Positions 22,583-33,804 of a DNA stretch of 64,000 nt are shown here, piece by piece (positions within the stretch are counted from its first letter, which is position 1; the number at the start of each line of letters is the position of its first letter). This DNA comes from Linanthus parryae (taxonomy: Eukaryota; Streptophyta; Magnoliopsida; Ericales; Polemoniaceae), in the NCBI GenBank assembly GCA_023055425.1, contig JALGPY010000005.1, forward strand, positions 75,309,495-75,373,494. The letters run 5' to 3'. A program made the translations under genes and the position numbers. The notes under the pieces are model-generated. The model was not told the DNA's origin and ran no database searches. It was given only the letters and a program-made list of their open reading frames with translations.

Positions 22583-25500
22583 TGTAACACCCCCGATTTC
22601 CAGAGGAGCCGGAAACCGGTTGGTGCCCTCCGCACAGGGGATTTTACCCTTTCGTACAAGGAGTGGTAACCGAAAACAAGTGAAAGGAAACATCCAACTA
22701 ATGATTCATTACGATAAAAGTTTACAACGTTCGTGACTGGTTCCAAACTGGACACCAAGTCTAACAAAATATTTTTCATCAAAAGTGAGCTCTACGGTTA
22801 ATTTCTAAACTCTACTGTTTGCATGAGAGAACGTGTTCGTGATCCCAGCGCGTTACCCCAAGCAACCAATCATAATCCTGCGGGGAATTTAAAAGAAACA
22901 AGGACGCAGTTTTTCGAGTATCAGTAAAAACTGAGTGAATAAACACCTTAGCATGTAAAACAGAGTGGCTAAGAAAGGTTATCGGGTTTACATTTGACAT
23001 AGTTTAAACAGTAACAGAGTATAAGTATAAACATCAGAGTAAAGACTAGAATCATTTTCAGAAACATAAGTACAAGTACAAGTGACGATTATCTCCAAAA
23101 GTTGTTGTTTCAAAACTGATAGTTATTATGAGTAACAAATTTGTTTATCGAGATATTCACACGTTTCCAAACGTGAAATGAAACAAATCGTATTATTAAG
23201 CCGCAGTAACCAGGGGAGACCAGGGTAAATAGAAAAAGATGATACTGGCATGTAGGGGGTTATGATAACCCAACCTTTTTACCAAGCGTTAAAGACGATT
23301 CCAACCGTCCCGCTAGTCATCATACAAGCAGCTACTAGACCTTAAGTGTCGACACCCCCTTAAGATTGTAAGTCAGAAGAGTAGTACTAGAATGCTGGAC
23401 CCCAGCCTACGGCGAAAGGAGTCGGAGCACACGGAGTCCCCATTTTAGGGATCTTAGCCCAAGGAATCTAAACCCAGGAGGCACACGGAGTCCCCATTTT
23501 AGGGACCGAGCCCAAGGAATCTGAACCTGAGAGGCACACAGAGTCCCCGTTTTAGGGACCAGGCCCAAGGAATCTAAACCTGATATAAGTATCATAGCTG
23601 GTTCCGGTACATGCGATTCTTTCACTTCACGTTATTAATGAATTCTGACGGTGTGACATTTGAACAATAAGTTTGTCGATTTGAAGACGAGTAGTGAGGT
23701 GACGATTTAAAAGCAAGTACGACAAGTTTAGAAATTTCAAAATAAGGTGCGTCAATTATTTTCAAATAAAACAAGTATATCACATGAAAGGAATTGGCAC
23801 ACAAAACTAAGCATATATTTTGAGACAAGACATAAATCACGTTTTGACACGAAAGAAGATAAGCACACGAGACTAAGCATGAATACTCACATGTATATTT
23901 TGAGACATGAAATAAAATCACATTTTGACACGAAGGGAGATAAGCACGCAAGGCTAAGCATGGATACTCACCGTGAGAGCCGAAGATACGCAAGTTTCAC
24001 TACAGGTAGACAACGCCTGGTTCTACGAAGTCAGGCTCTACAAACAAACACAAATAGTCCTAATCACAAACAAGTTTGGTTTACAACGTATGATGATGCG
24101 CGTGTCCTATTTGAATGCAAGAGAAAGCTCTAAGTAATTATAGCCACCTAATTATATTACGAAAGAAAATTGCATATCGACTACCAAGTCACAAATCTCC
24201 AAAATAATTTTAGGAAATTATATAATAGATTTTAAGAATATAAAAATATTTGATATTCTAATTAAACAAATTTATGTTTTGATAAAATAATATCAAATTC
24301 ACTTTATTGGAATCTCAATATTAAAGTAATAAAAACGAGAGTTATATTTCATTTATCTTTTAAACAAAACAATAATTATTGAGTATTTAAACATATACAA
24401 GAATATATTTTATTAACTTATTTTTCAAGAACTAATTATGTATATCTAGTTGTAAACAATTTCTAATCCATATAAACGTTTCTTTTGATTTATATTATAA
24501 AAATATTTATTTTTATTTATTTATTCTAATACATAAATATTATCAGAATTTAAATAAATATTTTAAACTTAATAAACACAAAAAGAAAAGAAATACATGT
24601 ATATATATACAGTTTATAGGTAATGACAGCAAGCACCCCCAATTACAAAGTAATAACTTCAAACATGTGACACCATGCCCTCAACTTTTCAGATTGCACA
24701 AGAATACCCCCCTTTAACAAAATTATATTCACTTATACCATCTTCTCCAAAACACAACTTCAATTCAAGATTTCAAAATCGAATTTCGACGATCAATAGA
24801 GAAGGATGAGAAGATTAAGAGCATACCCATATGAAGAAAGAGTAGAATCGGCGAAGATACGAGGCGGGTCGAGCTCGTTTCGACGGCAGCCGCTGCGGCG
24901 ATCGAAGGGGCTGCTCCAGCTGCCTTCGGGCTTGGCTCAGGAGGCTCTTTGTGCTCCTCGGGAGCTGGGGAACGCGGAGAGAGTGGGGAAACGGGCTGGG
25001 TATAGCCCGGTTGGTTGGGCCCAACCTCATCGCCGGAAACAATGGTGACGGCGGCGGCGTTGGGTTGGGTCGCTGCTACTGGTCGTTCTTGCTTCTTCGA
25101 GCTCACAGAGAGTGAGAGAGGGGGCAGAGAGTAAGTGAAAGGGGAGTTACAGGTGGTGGTGCCGGTAATGGTGATGATGCCGACGGTGGTGGTGGTGTTT
25201 GGTGGGTTCGGTGGTTGATGGTGGGGGGGCTGTTTCTGGGTTCGGTAAAACCAGAGAAAGGGAGAGAGAGTTGCAGGGATGAGAGGCGGAGAGGTGGAGC
25301 AGAGGTCGAGGTGGTGATGGCAGTGGTGTTGGCGGTAGTGGTGCTCTGTTTCAGGCGGGTTTTCCTTCGGGTGAAAACAGGGGGGTGAATTGAAGGCTTG
25401 GTGATGGTTGAAGGAGGGTGTTGGTGGTGGTGTTGTCGTCGAGATTGGAGGTTGTGATTGGCGGTGAAGGGGCTGATTTCAGGTGGGTTTGCAGGGTTTG

Positions 25501-26478
25501 TTACGGTGGAGATGGGTGATTGTGAGGTGGAATTGTGGTGGTGGTTGTTGTTGTTCTCGGCAAGACAAGGAGAAACAGAGTGATGGTGGTGGTGGTTTCT
25601 TTGGTTTGCTGGGTTTGGTCGGCAAAAACAGAGAGAAAGGCAGAGAGGGAGTTGGAGGGGATGAAGATTGAAGAAAAGGGGAAGGTTTAAGAGATGGGGA
25701 GGTGATTTGATTAGAGAGGGGAAGCTAGCTGGTGAAGGAGGCGGGCGTGGTCGAGGTGAAGTACGGAGGCGTGGGTTTTTCTCAGGCTGCTGGTCGGTGG
25801 CTGAAGCAGCAAAGCAGAGATGGGAAAGATGAGGGATGTGATAGGAGAGAGAAAATTATACGGTGTGGCAGATTCGCGAAGTCACGCGGTGGTCGGACAC
25901 GCGACGAACATTAAAACATACGTGACTAAAAATAAAAACGCGACGAGAATACTACACGCAATACACCACAAATACAATAACAAATAAACATAATTTTTGA
26001 CTAAGAAACTAAACTTTAACTGATAAATACAAAATGTTAAAAATAGTTTAACTAATATAAAATAAATTTGACTAATAAAATTAAGTTCGACTGATAAAAA
26101 GAAATTTAAATTAGAAAATTCGTATTGATTTGTGGAAACTCGTAAATATTTTTATTTTAATAATAATTACTAAACATATAGTTTATAATTAATAGTTAAC
26201 TTTTTATTTAAACAAAATCACATTATTTAAATATATATATAATAATTAATATGTTAAAATAATTATAAACGAATACGTATTTGCTATGATTAGAGAAGAT
26301 TAAATTTAAATATAGTATAAATAAAAAAAATAACCGGAATACCCTTACAGAAAATATGAAGTATTACATCCTTCCCTCCTTGGAATAAGCTTCGTCCTCG
26401 AAGCTTGAACTTGGTACTAGGTCTTACAGGTCTCTATTTAAGTCACAATTATCAAAACGACAATTAGCAAGCAAATGA
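22583..26478 (-). repeat. LTR copy 3 of the array
   Basis: Starts TGTAACACCCCC next to PBS 2. It lacks only its last ~30 bases, lost in the deletion that fuses it to copy 4. It carries the 53-bp triplicate, AT-rich block, GC-rich island and GGT-rich block in the same order as copy 2. Confidence 0.85.
24765..25106 (-). other. 113-codon GC-rich ORF inside LTR copy 3
   Basis: Pro/Ala/Ser/Glu-rich frame beginning MSSKKQERPV, with PGYTQPVSPLSPRSPAPEEH in the middle and a short hydrophobic end SPILLFLHMGM. It lies on the element's sense strand after a CT-rich leader. Copies 2 and 4 end after MGML at residue 96; in this copy that TAA reads TTA and the frame continues to 113. The GC-rich stretch is open in more than one frame, so coding is uncertain. 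No family recognised. Confidence 0.4.
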
Positions 26479-29400
26479 TACTGGCATTGTAAGTCAGAAG
26501 AGTAGTACTAGAATGCTGGACCCCAGCCTACGGCGAAAGGAGTCGGAGCACACGGAGTCCCCATTTTAGGGATCTTAGCCCAAGGAATCTAAACCCAGGA
26601 GGCACACGGAGTCCCCATTTTAGGGACCGAGCCCAAGGAATCTGAACCTGAGAGGCACACAGAGTCCCCGTTTTAGGGACCAGGCCCAAGGAATCTAAAC
26701 CTGATATAAGTATCATAGCTAGTTCCGGTACATGCGATTCTTTCACTTCACGTTATTAATGAATTCTGACGGTGTGACATTTGAACAATAAGTTTGTCGA
26801 TTTGAAGACGAGTAGTAAGGTGACGATTTAAAAGCAAGTACGACAAGTTTAGAAATTTCAAAATAAGGTGCTTCAATTATTTTCAAATAAAACAAGTATA
26901 TCACATGAAAGGAATTGGCACACAAAACTAAGCATATATTTTGAGACAAGACATAAATCACGTTTTGACACGAAAGAAGATAAGCACACGAGACTAAGCA
27001 TGAATACTCACATGTATATTTTGAGACATGAAATAAAATCACATTTTGACACGAAGGGAGATAAGCACGCAAGGCTAAGCATGGATACTCACCGTGAGAG
27101 CCGAAGATACGCAAGTTTCACTACAGGTAGACAACGCCTGGTTCTACGAAGTCAGGCTCTACAAACAAACACAAATAGTCCTAATCACAAACAAGTTTGG
27201 TTTACAACGTATGATGATGCACGTGTCCTATTTGAATGCAAGCGAAAGCTCTAAGTAATTATAGCCACTTAATTATATTACGAAAGAAAATTGCATATCG
27301 ACTACCAAGTCACAAATCTCCAAAATAATTTTAGGAAATTATATAATAGATTTTAAGAATATAAAATATTTAATATTCTAATTAAACAAATTTATGTTCT
27401 GATAAAATAATATCAAATCCACTTTATTGGAATCTCAATATTAAAGTAATAAAAACGAGAGTTATATTTCATTTATCTTTTAAACAAAACAATAATTATT
27501 GAGTATTTAAACATATACAAGAATATATTTTATTAACTTATTTTTCAAGAACTAATTATGTATATCTAGTTGTAAACAATTTCTAATCCATATAAACGTT
27601 TCTTTTGATTTATATTATAAAAATATTTATTTTTATTTATTTATTCTAATACATAAATATTATCAGAATTTAAATAAATATTTTAAACTTAATAAACACA
27701 AAAAGAAAAGAAATACATGTATATATACAGTTTATAGGTAATGACAGCAAGCACCCCCAATTACAAAGTAATAACTTCAAACATGTGACACCATGCCCTC
27801 AACTTTTCAGATTGCACAAGAATACCCCCCTTTAACAAAATTATATTCACTTATACCATCTTCTCCAAAACACAACTTCAATTCAAGATTTCAAAATCGA
27901 ATTTCGACGATCAATAGAGAAGGATGAGAAGATTTAGAGCATACCCATATGAAGAAAGAGTAGAATCGGCGAAGAAACGAGGCGGGTCGAGCTCGTTGCG
28001 ACGGCAGCCGCTGCGGCGATCGAAGGGGCTGCTCCAGCTGCCTTCGGGCTTGGCTCAGGAGGCTCTTTGTGCTCCTCGGGAGCTGGGGAACGCGGAGAGA
28101 GTGGGGAAACGGGCTGGGTATAGCCCGGTTGGTTGGGCCCAACCTCATCGCCGGAAACAATGGTGACTGCGGCAGCGTTGGGTTGGGTCGCTGCTACTGG
28201 TCGTTCTTGCTTCTTCGAGCTCACAGAGAGTGAGAGAGGGGGAAGAGAGTAAGTGAAAGGGGAGTTACAGGTGGTGGTGCCGGTAATGGTGATGATGCCG
28301 ACGGTGGTGGTGGTGTTTGGTGGGTTCGGTGGTTGATGGTGGGGGGCTATTTCTGGGTTCGGTAAAACCAGAGAAAGGGAGAGAGAGTGGCGGGGATGAG
28401 AGGCGGAGAGGTGGAGCAGAGGTCGACGTGGTGATGGCAGTGGTGTTGGCGGTAGTGGTGCTCTGTTTCAGGTGGGTTTTCCTTCGGGTGAAAACAGGGG
28501 GGTGAATTGAAGGCTTGGTGATGGTTGAAGGAGGGTGTTGGTGGTGGTGGTGTCGTCGAGATTGGAGGTTGTGATTGGCAGTGAAGGGGCTGATTTCAGG
28601 TGGGTTTGCTGGGTTTTTTACGGTGGAGATGGGTGATTGTGAGGTGGAATTGTGGTGGTGGTTGTTGTTGTTCTCGGCAAGACAAGGAGAAACAGAGTGA
28701 TGGTGGTGGTGGTTTCTTTGGTTTGCTGGGTTTGGTCGGTAAAAATAGAGAGAAAGGCAGAGAGGGAGTTGGAGGGGATGAAGATTGAAGAGAAGGGAAA
28801 GGTTTAAGAGATGGGGAGGTGATTTGATTAGAGAGGGGAAGCTAGCTGGTAGCTAGCTGGTGAAGGAGGCGGGCGTGGTCGAGGTGAAGTACGGAGGCGT
28901 GGGTTTTTCTCAGGCTGCTGGTCGGTGGCTGAAGCAGCAAAGCAGAGAAGGGAAAGATGAGGGATGTGATAGGAGAGAGAAAATTATACGGTGTGGCGAA
29001 TTCGCGAAGTCACGCGGTGGTCGGACACGCGACGAACATTAAAACATACGTGACTAAAAATAAAAACGCGACGAGAATACTACACGCAATACACCACAAA
29101 TACAATAACAAATAAACATAATTTTTGACTGAGAAACTAAACTTTAACTGATAAATACAAAATGTTAAAAATAGTTTAACTAATATAAAATAAATTTGAC
29201 TAATAAAATTAAGTTCGGCTGATGAAAAGAAATTTAAATTAGAAAATTCGTATTGATTTGTGGAAACTCGTAAATATTTTTATTTCAATAATAATTACTA
29301 AACATATAGTTTATAATTAATAGTTAACTTTTTATTTAAACAAAATCACATTATTTAAATATATATATATAATAATTAATATGTTAAAATAATTATAAAC

Positions 29401-29636
29401 GAATACGTATTTGCTATGATTAGAGAAGATTAAATTTAAATATAGTATAAATAAAAATAAATTACCGGAATACCCTTACAGAAAATATGAAGTATTACAT
29501 CCTTCCCTCCTTGGACTAAGCTTCGTCCTCGAAGCTTGAACTTGGTACTAGGTCTTACAGGTCTCTATTTAAGTCACAATTATCAAAACGACAATTAGCA
29601 AGCAAATGAATGCAGGGACAAAACAGGGTCGTTACA
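26479..29636 (-). repeat. LTR copy 4 of the array, front end deleted
   Basis: Lacks the internal region and about the first 0.78 kb of the LTR. The junction GCAAATGATACTGGCATTGT (26471-26490) contains a small island that belongs to LTR position ~1911-1920 of copy 2, so two deletions occurred. Its right end GTTACA at 29636 meets the tRNA-Asp element exactly. Confidence 0.8.
27934..28224 (-). other. 96-codon GC-rich ORF inside LTR copy 4
   Basis: Same frame as the copy at 24765-25106, ending after FLHMGML. Only one or two residues differ from the other copies, as expected for young duplicates, so conservation by itself does not prove coding. No known domain. Confidence 0.4.
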
Positions 29637-30679
29637 ACAAAGGCTACAGACAAAGAACAACCAAGAGTCGGAGACCTCCATTGAAGACTCAAGTTTGATT
29701 TCTTCTTCTTCTCTCTCAATCTTCGTATGAGAAACTATTGCACCGTTTTTGGGTGATTATTTTTAGCTAAACGTTTTGCTAGGCATCTCTATGAGAGCCT
29801 AGGGTTTATGTAGACGGCTATTTTTCGGATTTTAGACTTTTGTCTGATGCTTTCGATTATTTCTATCGATTGAATGTCAATTTCATGAACTTGTTGATGA
29901 ATCTAGTTTATTGACATGACTATTTTAAGATTTAATAATCATGAAACTAGGGTTCTTCGTTGATTATAATCTTTCTTAAAGTTAATTATTGTTATTGTTA
30001 CATGTTCTTACATTGTGCTTAATCCTTAGCAAGAATGGATTCGCGACCCGGACTTGTTATTTAACTAGAAAGTGCACGACGGTGACTTAACCTAGTTGTG
30101 AAGAGCGTATGAACACAATCCCGAATCATCGAGACCGAAAAGGAGAAGTGTTAGGATTGGCCTAGTGTGGGTAGATTCGGTAGGATTATTTATCTGTTAT
30201 GTGAAACGGTGGGCTGACAAGACCCGTTATCGTACCAGTAGAGACCTGCTAGAACGGACCGGTGAACAACATGAGACCGAGAGGAGATTGTAGTCAACCG
30301 AGAAGTAGAATGACATGAGACCGACAAGAGAGTGTCAGTGCAATTACCCGGCTGAAGAATAGGAGTAACGTGCTACATAGATGAACCAAAAATCGTCTAC
30401 AGTCCTAGGTGATCTAGGGATCGCCTAGTTTCTCCATACTTGTTTATTAAATATTAAAAAATACAAAAATATTAGTTAGTCGTTATTTTAATCCAGTCGC
30501 TTGTTGGGGGCGACAACCGATTTTATCAACCAAATCTTTCCTCCTGCACTATACTCTAAATTAAATAACTAATTAGATAATATAAAGTCTGTCCTCGTGG
30601 GATCGATAACTCGGGCTTGAAATCCACCCCTATATTACTTGACCGTGCACTTGCGCATACGCGTTAAGAAATCGCGTCA
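29637..30679 (+). repeat. 5' LTR of the second tRNA-Asp element, right part only
   Basis: Begins in mid-LTR at the edge of the long-LTR array and ends AATCGCGTCA. It keeps about 27 bases near 30000-30025 that are deleted from the 3' LTR near 34895. Confidence 0.85.
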
Positions 30680-30685
30680 AGTTTT

Positions 30686-30702
30686 TGGCGCCGTTGCTGG
30701 GG
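30686..30702 (+). other. Primer binding site, tRNA-Asp
   Basis: TGGCGCCGTTGCTGGGG, one base off the site at 6571-6587, again six bases (AGTTTT) after the LTR. Confidence 0.85.
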
Positions 30703-31032
30703 ACAGCGGTAGATTATTTAGTTAGGAATTAGTTTAGAGTACTTTTCTTTCAGTTTAGTTTTATTTTTTTCTATTCTCTATCTCTTTGCTTCACGGATGT
30801 CTTTTGAGTTTGTTTTCTCAGGACCACAGGAAGCAGGAGATTCTACTAAGCATGTGGAGCGAGGACTATTATTTAGGTCCCCCTCTACTATTTCTACTGC
30901 AGGGGTAACCATGAAGAAGAAAACGCATGCATAGTTTGGTGCTATCGATGCTACATTTATCATGACAATCGGGACCCATGTCGAGTTCATCCACCCCATC
31001 TTCATCAGCATCAAGAGGATTCATCAGCGAGT

Positions 31033-32009
31033 ATGGAAGAACGACGCAGTATTATGGAGGTCATCCAAGTGTGCACAAAGTTTTTGTCCATAGCTGCACA
31101 ACTACCACAAGAGGATTCAACCATAGGCATGGAATACGTGAGGGAAATGATGAAGAGGATAACGTATCGCATAGAGAAACTATCATCGGCAGAGGAATCA
31201 AGGATTCAAGAGCCACAAGAGGAGCCCTTTTCACATGACAGTCAGCCTCAAATGAACCCTCATCATCACCATAACAAGTGGAAGAAGAGATACCTGAGCC
31301 GGGCGAAGACTGTAGTGTCCAGGAACCATTGGTGGACTCTGTAATTTATGAAAGTTCAGACTCAGATTCTGATTGGGGTGGACCTGTGTGCCCAAGATGG
31401 GAGGATTTACCGTATTGCGAGCCAAAACTGCAGGTGCCCTCACTTCCTTGGCATGAATGGGAAGAAACCAACATTGGAAGCATGTGGTGTGCTGATAACA
31501 AAGCTGATGAAGTACTTGTGCCCATACCTATTGAGGTAAAAGCCCCTACTCATATTGTTGAATAATTCTCCAAATCTCATGTTAATCAAGTCTGTGATGA
31601 GATGGAAAGACTTGTGTATGGATATTCTTATGGGGAAGAGCATCATGAGAAATTTTCAATTCCGTCTTATATTGGCTATTATATTGATGACCCAAACGCC
31701 ATAGTCAAGGAATTGGAAACAAACAAGTGTGGGGGTGTGGATGAATTCCATGGGTCGGTTGAAGAGAATCTAGCACATATGGGGTATTACTGGGATGATT
31801 TTATGGCCAGAGATTCATTTGAGCCCAGTAGTACTTGGTGGAAGTTTTTCAAGAAGATCATTTGCAAAATGAAAGGAGTCATCTTCCACAACTGTCCACC
31901 ATCTTCAGAGCACATGGGTGATCATGAGAAAAAGTTCATTGAAAAGAGATGGTGGAAGAAGAAGAAGAAGTGGAGGGATAAAACTGCCTCCACTATCCTT
32001 GCCGGTTGA
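31033..32009 (+). pseudogene. Broken ORF of the second tRNA-Asp element, unknown protein
   Basis: Three reading-frame pieces at 31033-31344, 31278-31565 and 31602-32009. The first is out of phase with the others (frameshift between about 31260 and 31300). The last two are in the same phase, separated by a single TAA at 31563-31565. The product would be about 320 residues: acidic and Ser-rich in the middle (SSDSDSDWGG), Trp- and Lys-rich at the end (RWWKKKKKWRDK). No gag knuckle, protease or RT motif is visible. It does not obviously resemble the 547-aa ORF of the other tRNA-Asp element. Function unknown. Confidence 0.6.
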
Positions 32010-33804
32010 GATAACCGGGTCAAGCCGTCGACCTTAAATTACAAGCGCTGCTTGGGAGGCAACCCAATGTAGAGTAGGATGCTATTTAGTTTTGTTTTTA
32101 TTTTTTGAGTTCTCCATATATGGTTTTTAGGGGTGAGAGAGAGAGTTGCTTTAATACTTTCAATCAGTGTGCGGGGACACATGTACAAAATACACTCCGG
32201 ATTCCCATTCTTGATGCGTGTGTTTGAGAATGTTGAGTAGGAGTATCAGAGTCCGAACGCGAGGTGAGACTTTTCCGAAAACTGTCAGCGGTCCGCAAGA
32301 CCCCTTCTTGTTGCAGTTTCGCGGACACGGTGCCCATGTAGGTCCGGGCACCACGGGTACCTCTAACACTCTCTCTTTTATACGTTTGATAGATAATTGT
32401 TAAAATCCACCGCCTACACATTTAATCGAGTAAAACTCCTATTTGATCTCTAAATTCGTTGAGGACAACGAAACGCTTAAGTGTGGGGGGGTTTGTGTAC
32501 ATGCTTGCTAGCCATGTCAGTTATGCATCGCCTTGATACATGTATTTTGTGTAGTACTGTGTTAATGTGGTTGGTGTATAGTGGTGATTTAGTGTCGTAC
32601 AGTGCTAGTTTAATATTTTTTGCATTGCTTGCACGTTTAATTATTGAGTCCCTTACCCAAAACTTGTGGTTAATCGAGTTGGCCAGTTACATATAGAGTC
32701 TAGCAAAATATGAAAAAAATTGAAAAAAATAGAAAAGTGAAAATCCATAAAAATTTAAAATTTTAAGTTGGGCAATTGGTGAAGCTTAAAACTAGAGAGA
32801 GTTCAGTGAAAGAGTCTCAATGAATATGAAGCACCGTAGTGGGGAAATCCTTAAATTTTAGTATCCTACGCAACGGTTTCACGAAAGGAAGTCTCGGGTA
32901 TTCAGGGAAAAGTGGAAAGTAGAAGAGGGCATACATTTAGTTCCTATAGTGTGCTAGGAGCATTTGGTCTTTGGGGTAGTTGAATAATCTATTTTCGAGT
33001 GGAAACTTGTGGCCTCTTGAAATCTGGGGTGGACCTTCGTGTAGAGTTGGTTCCATGTTGTACACTGGCTTAGCCTAAGTGAAGTTACGGAGTGTACACC
33101 ACCATCCCTTACGGCGGTTTCAAGAGCTAACTGAAAAAGCCCACACTTAGTTGCTTTAAATGCACGGTTGAAAATAAAATAAGATAATGAAAAACAAAAG
33201 GAATCAAAATATTCTCTTGGACTAGATATGGTGAACAGCCTAATGTGCCCCCGTTCGCACGGGGAATTTGGATTCAAACCAATTAGAGTGTCTAAGGAAA
33301 ATTAAAGTCAATCCGTATTACACGGAGTTGTGTCTCCCGTCACTGGGATAATTTGCATTCAATGCAATAACGGCTAAGAGGGTTTGAAAACCTCAAATGA
33401 CTTGGCGACGAAAAACTACAACAGGACTAAGGGTCCCTAGACCCTCTGATCTAAAGGACGTGCCCGGATCTTGGATTGAGTTTGGTGGATGTTTGGGGAA
33501 TCCTTAGTGATCTTGTGCGCAGGGTCATCGTATTTTCAATTCATTGTTGCGGTTGTGTGAATTGCAAAAGAGATTTGTTAGAACTTGATGATTTCGGTTA
33601 GTGATAGCGAGATTGCCCATCTCTTAATAAAAAGAAAAAAAAAGTTGTTTCAATTCTTGCATTGTTTATAGTCATGTCAAGTGCATTGTGTGTGTGATTT
33701 GTTTGTGTCACATGACTAGTAAAGTTTTAGGCAATTCGGTGGATTAAAACTTAGTGTAAGGTTTGATTTTTCTCGGGATGCGCAAAAAGGTAGTATGGGG
33801 AATT
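32010..33804 (+). other. Non-coding 3' interior of the second tRNA-Asp element
   Basis: The inverted repeat TTGGG-AGGCAA-CCCAA lies at 32052-32067 just after the ORF. TTGAGGACAACG followed by TTAAGTGTGGGGGGG (about 32458-32492) resembles an internal polypurine tract. An A-rich tract lies at 32710-32765. CTCGGGATGCGCAAAAAGG and GTATGGGGAATT (about 33773-33804) precede the 3' LTR. No gene seen. Confidence 0.7.

Larger units (their letters stand above)
1..29636 (-). mobile_element. Tandem array of a long-LTR, gene-less LTR retrotransposon
   Basis: The same unit recurs from positions 1, 21332, 26121 and 29249. Without the copia insertion the first unit is about 4.78 kb, the second about 4.79 kb and the third 3.13 kb because of an internal deletion; the fourth is a 388-bp stub. 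Within each unit a tRNA-iMet primer binding site (minus strand) abuts a TGTAAC...GTTACA-bounded LTR, and a purine-rich tract (minus strand) abuts the next LTR. The unit is therefore LTR plus short internal region, and the array reads LTR-int-LTR-int-LTR-LTR. No gag, protease, RT or integrase was found, so it must have been mobilised in trans. The terminal TGTAAC and iMet PBS fit Ty3/gypsy; placement in the Tekay/Del group is an inference. Left edge lies outside the window. Confidence 0.85.

Noticed and set aside
24806..25048. Arg-rich plus-strand and alternative minus-strand frames in the GC-rich LTR island
   Set aside because: High GC leaves several frames free of stops; only the sense-strand frame after the CT-rich leader was kept, at low confidence.
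1..29636. Reading the 4.8-kb units as a satellite or segmental duplication of a host gene
   Set aside because: The PBS, polypurine tract and TG...CA edges fall exactly where an LTR retrotransposon would place them.
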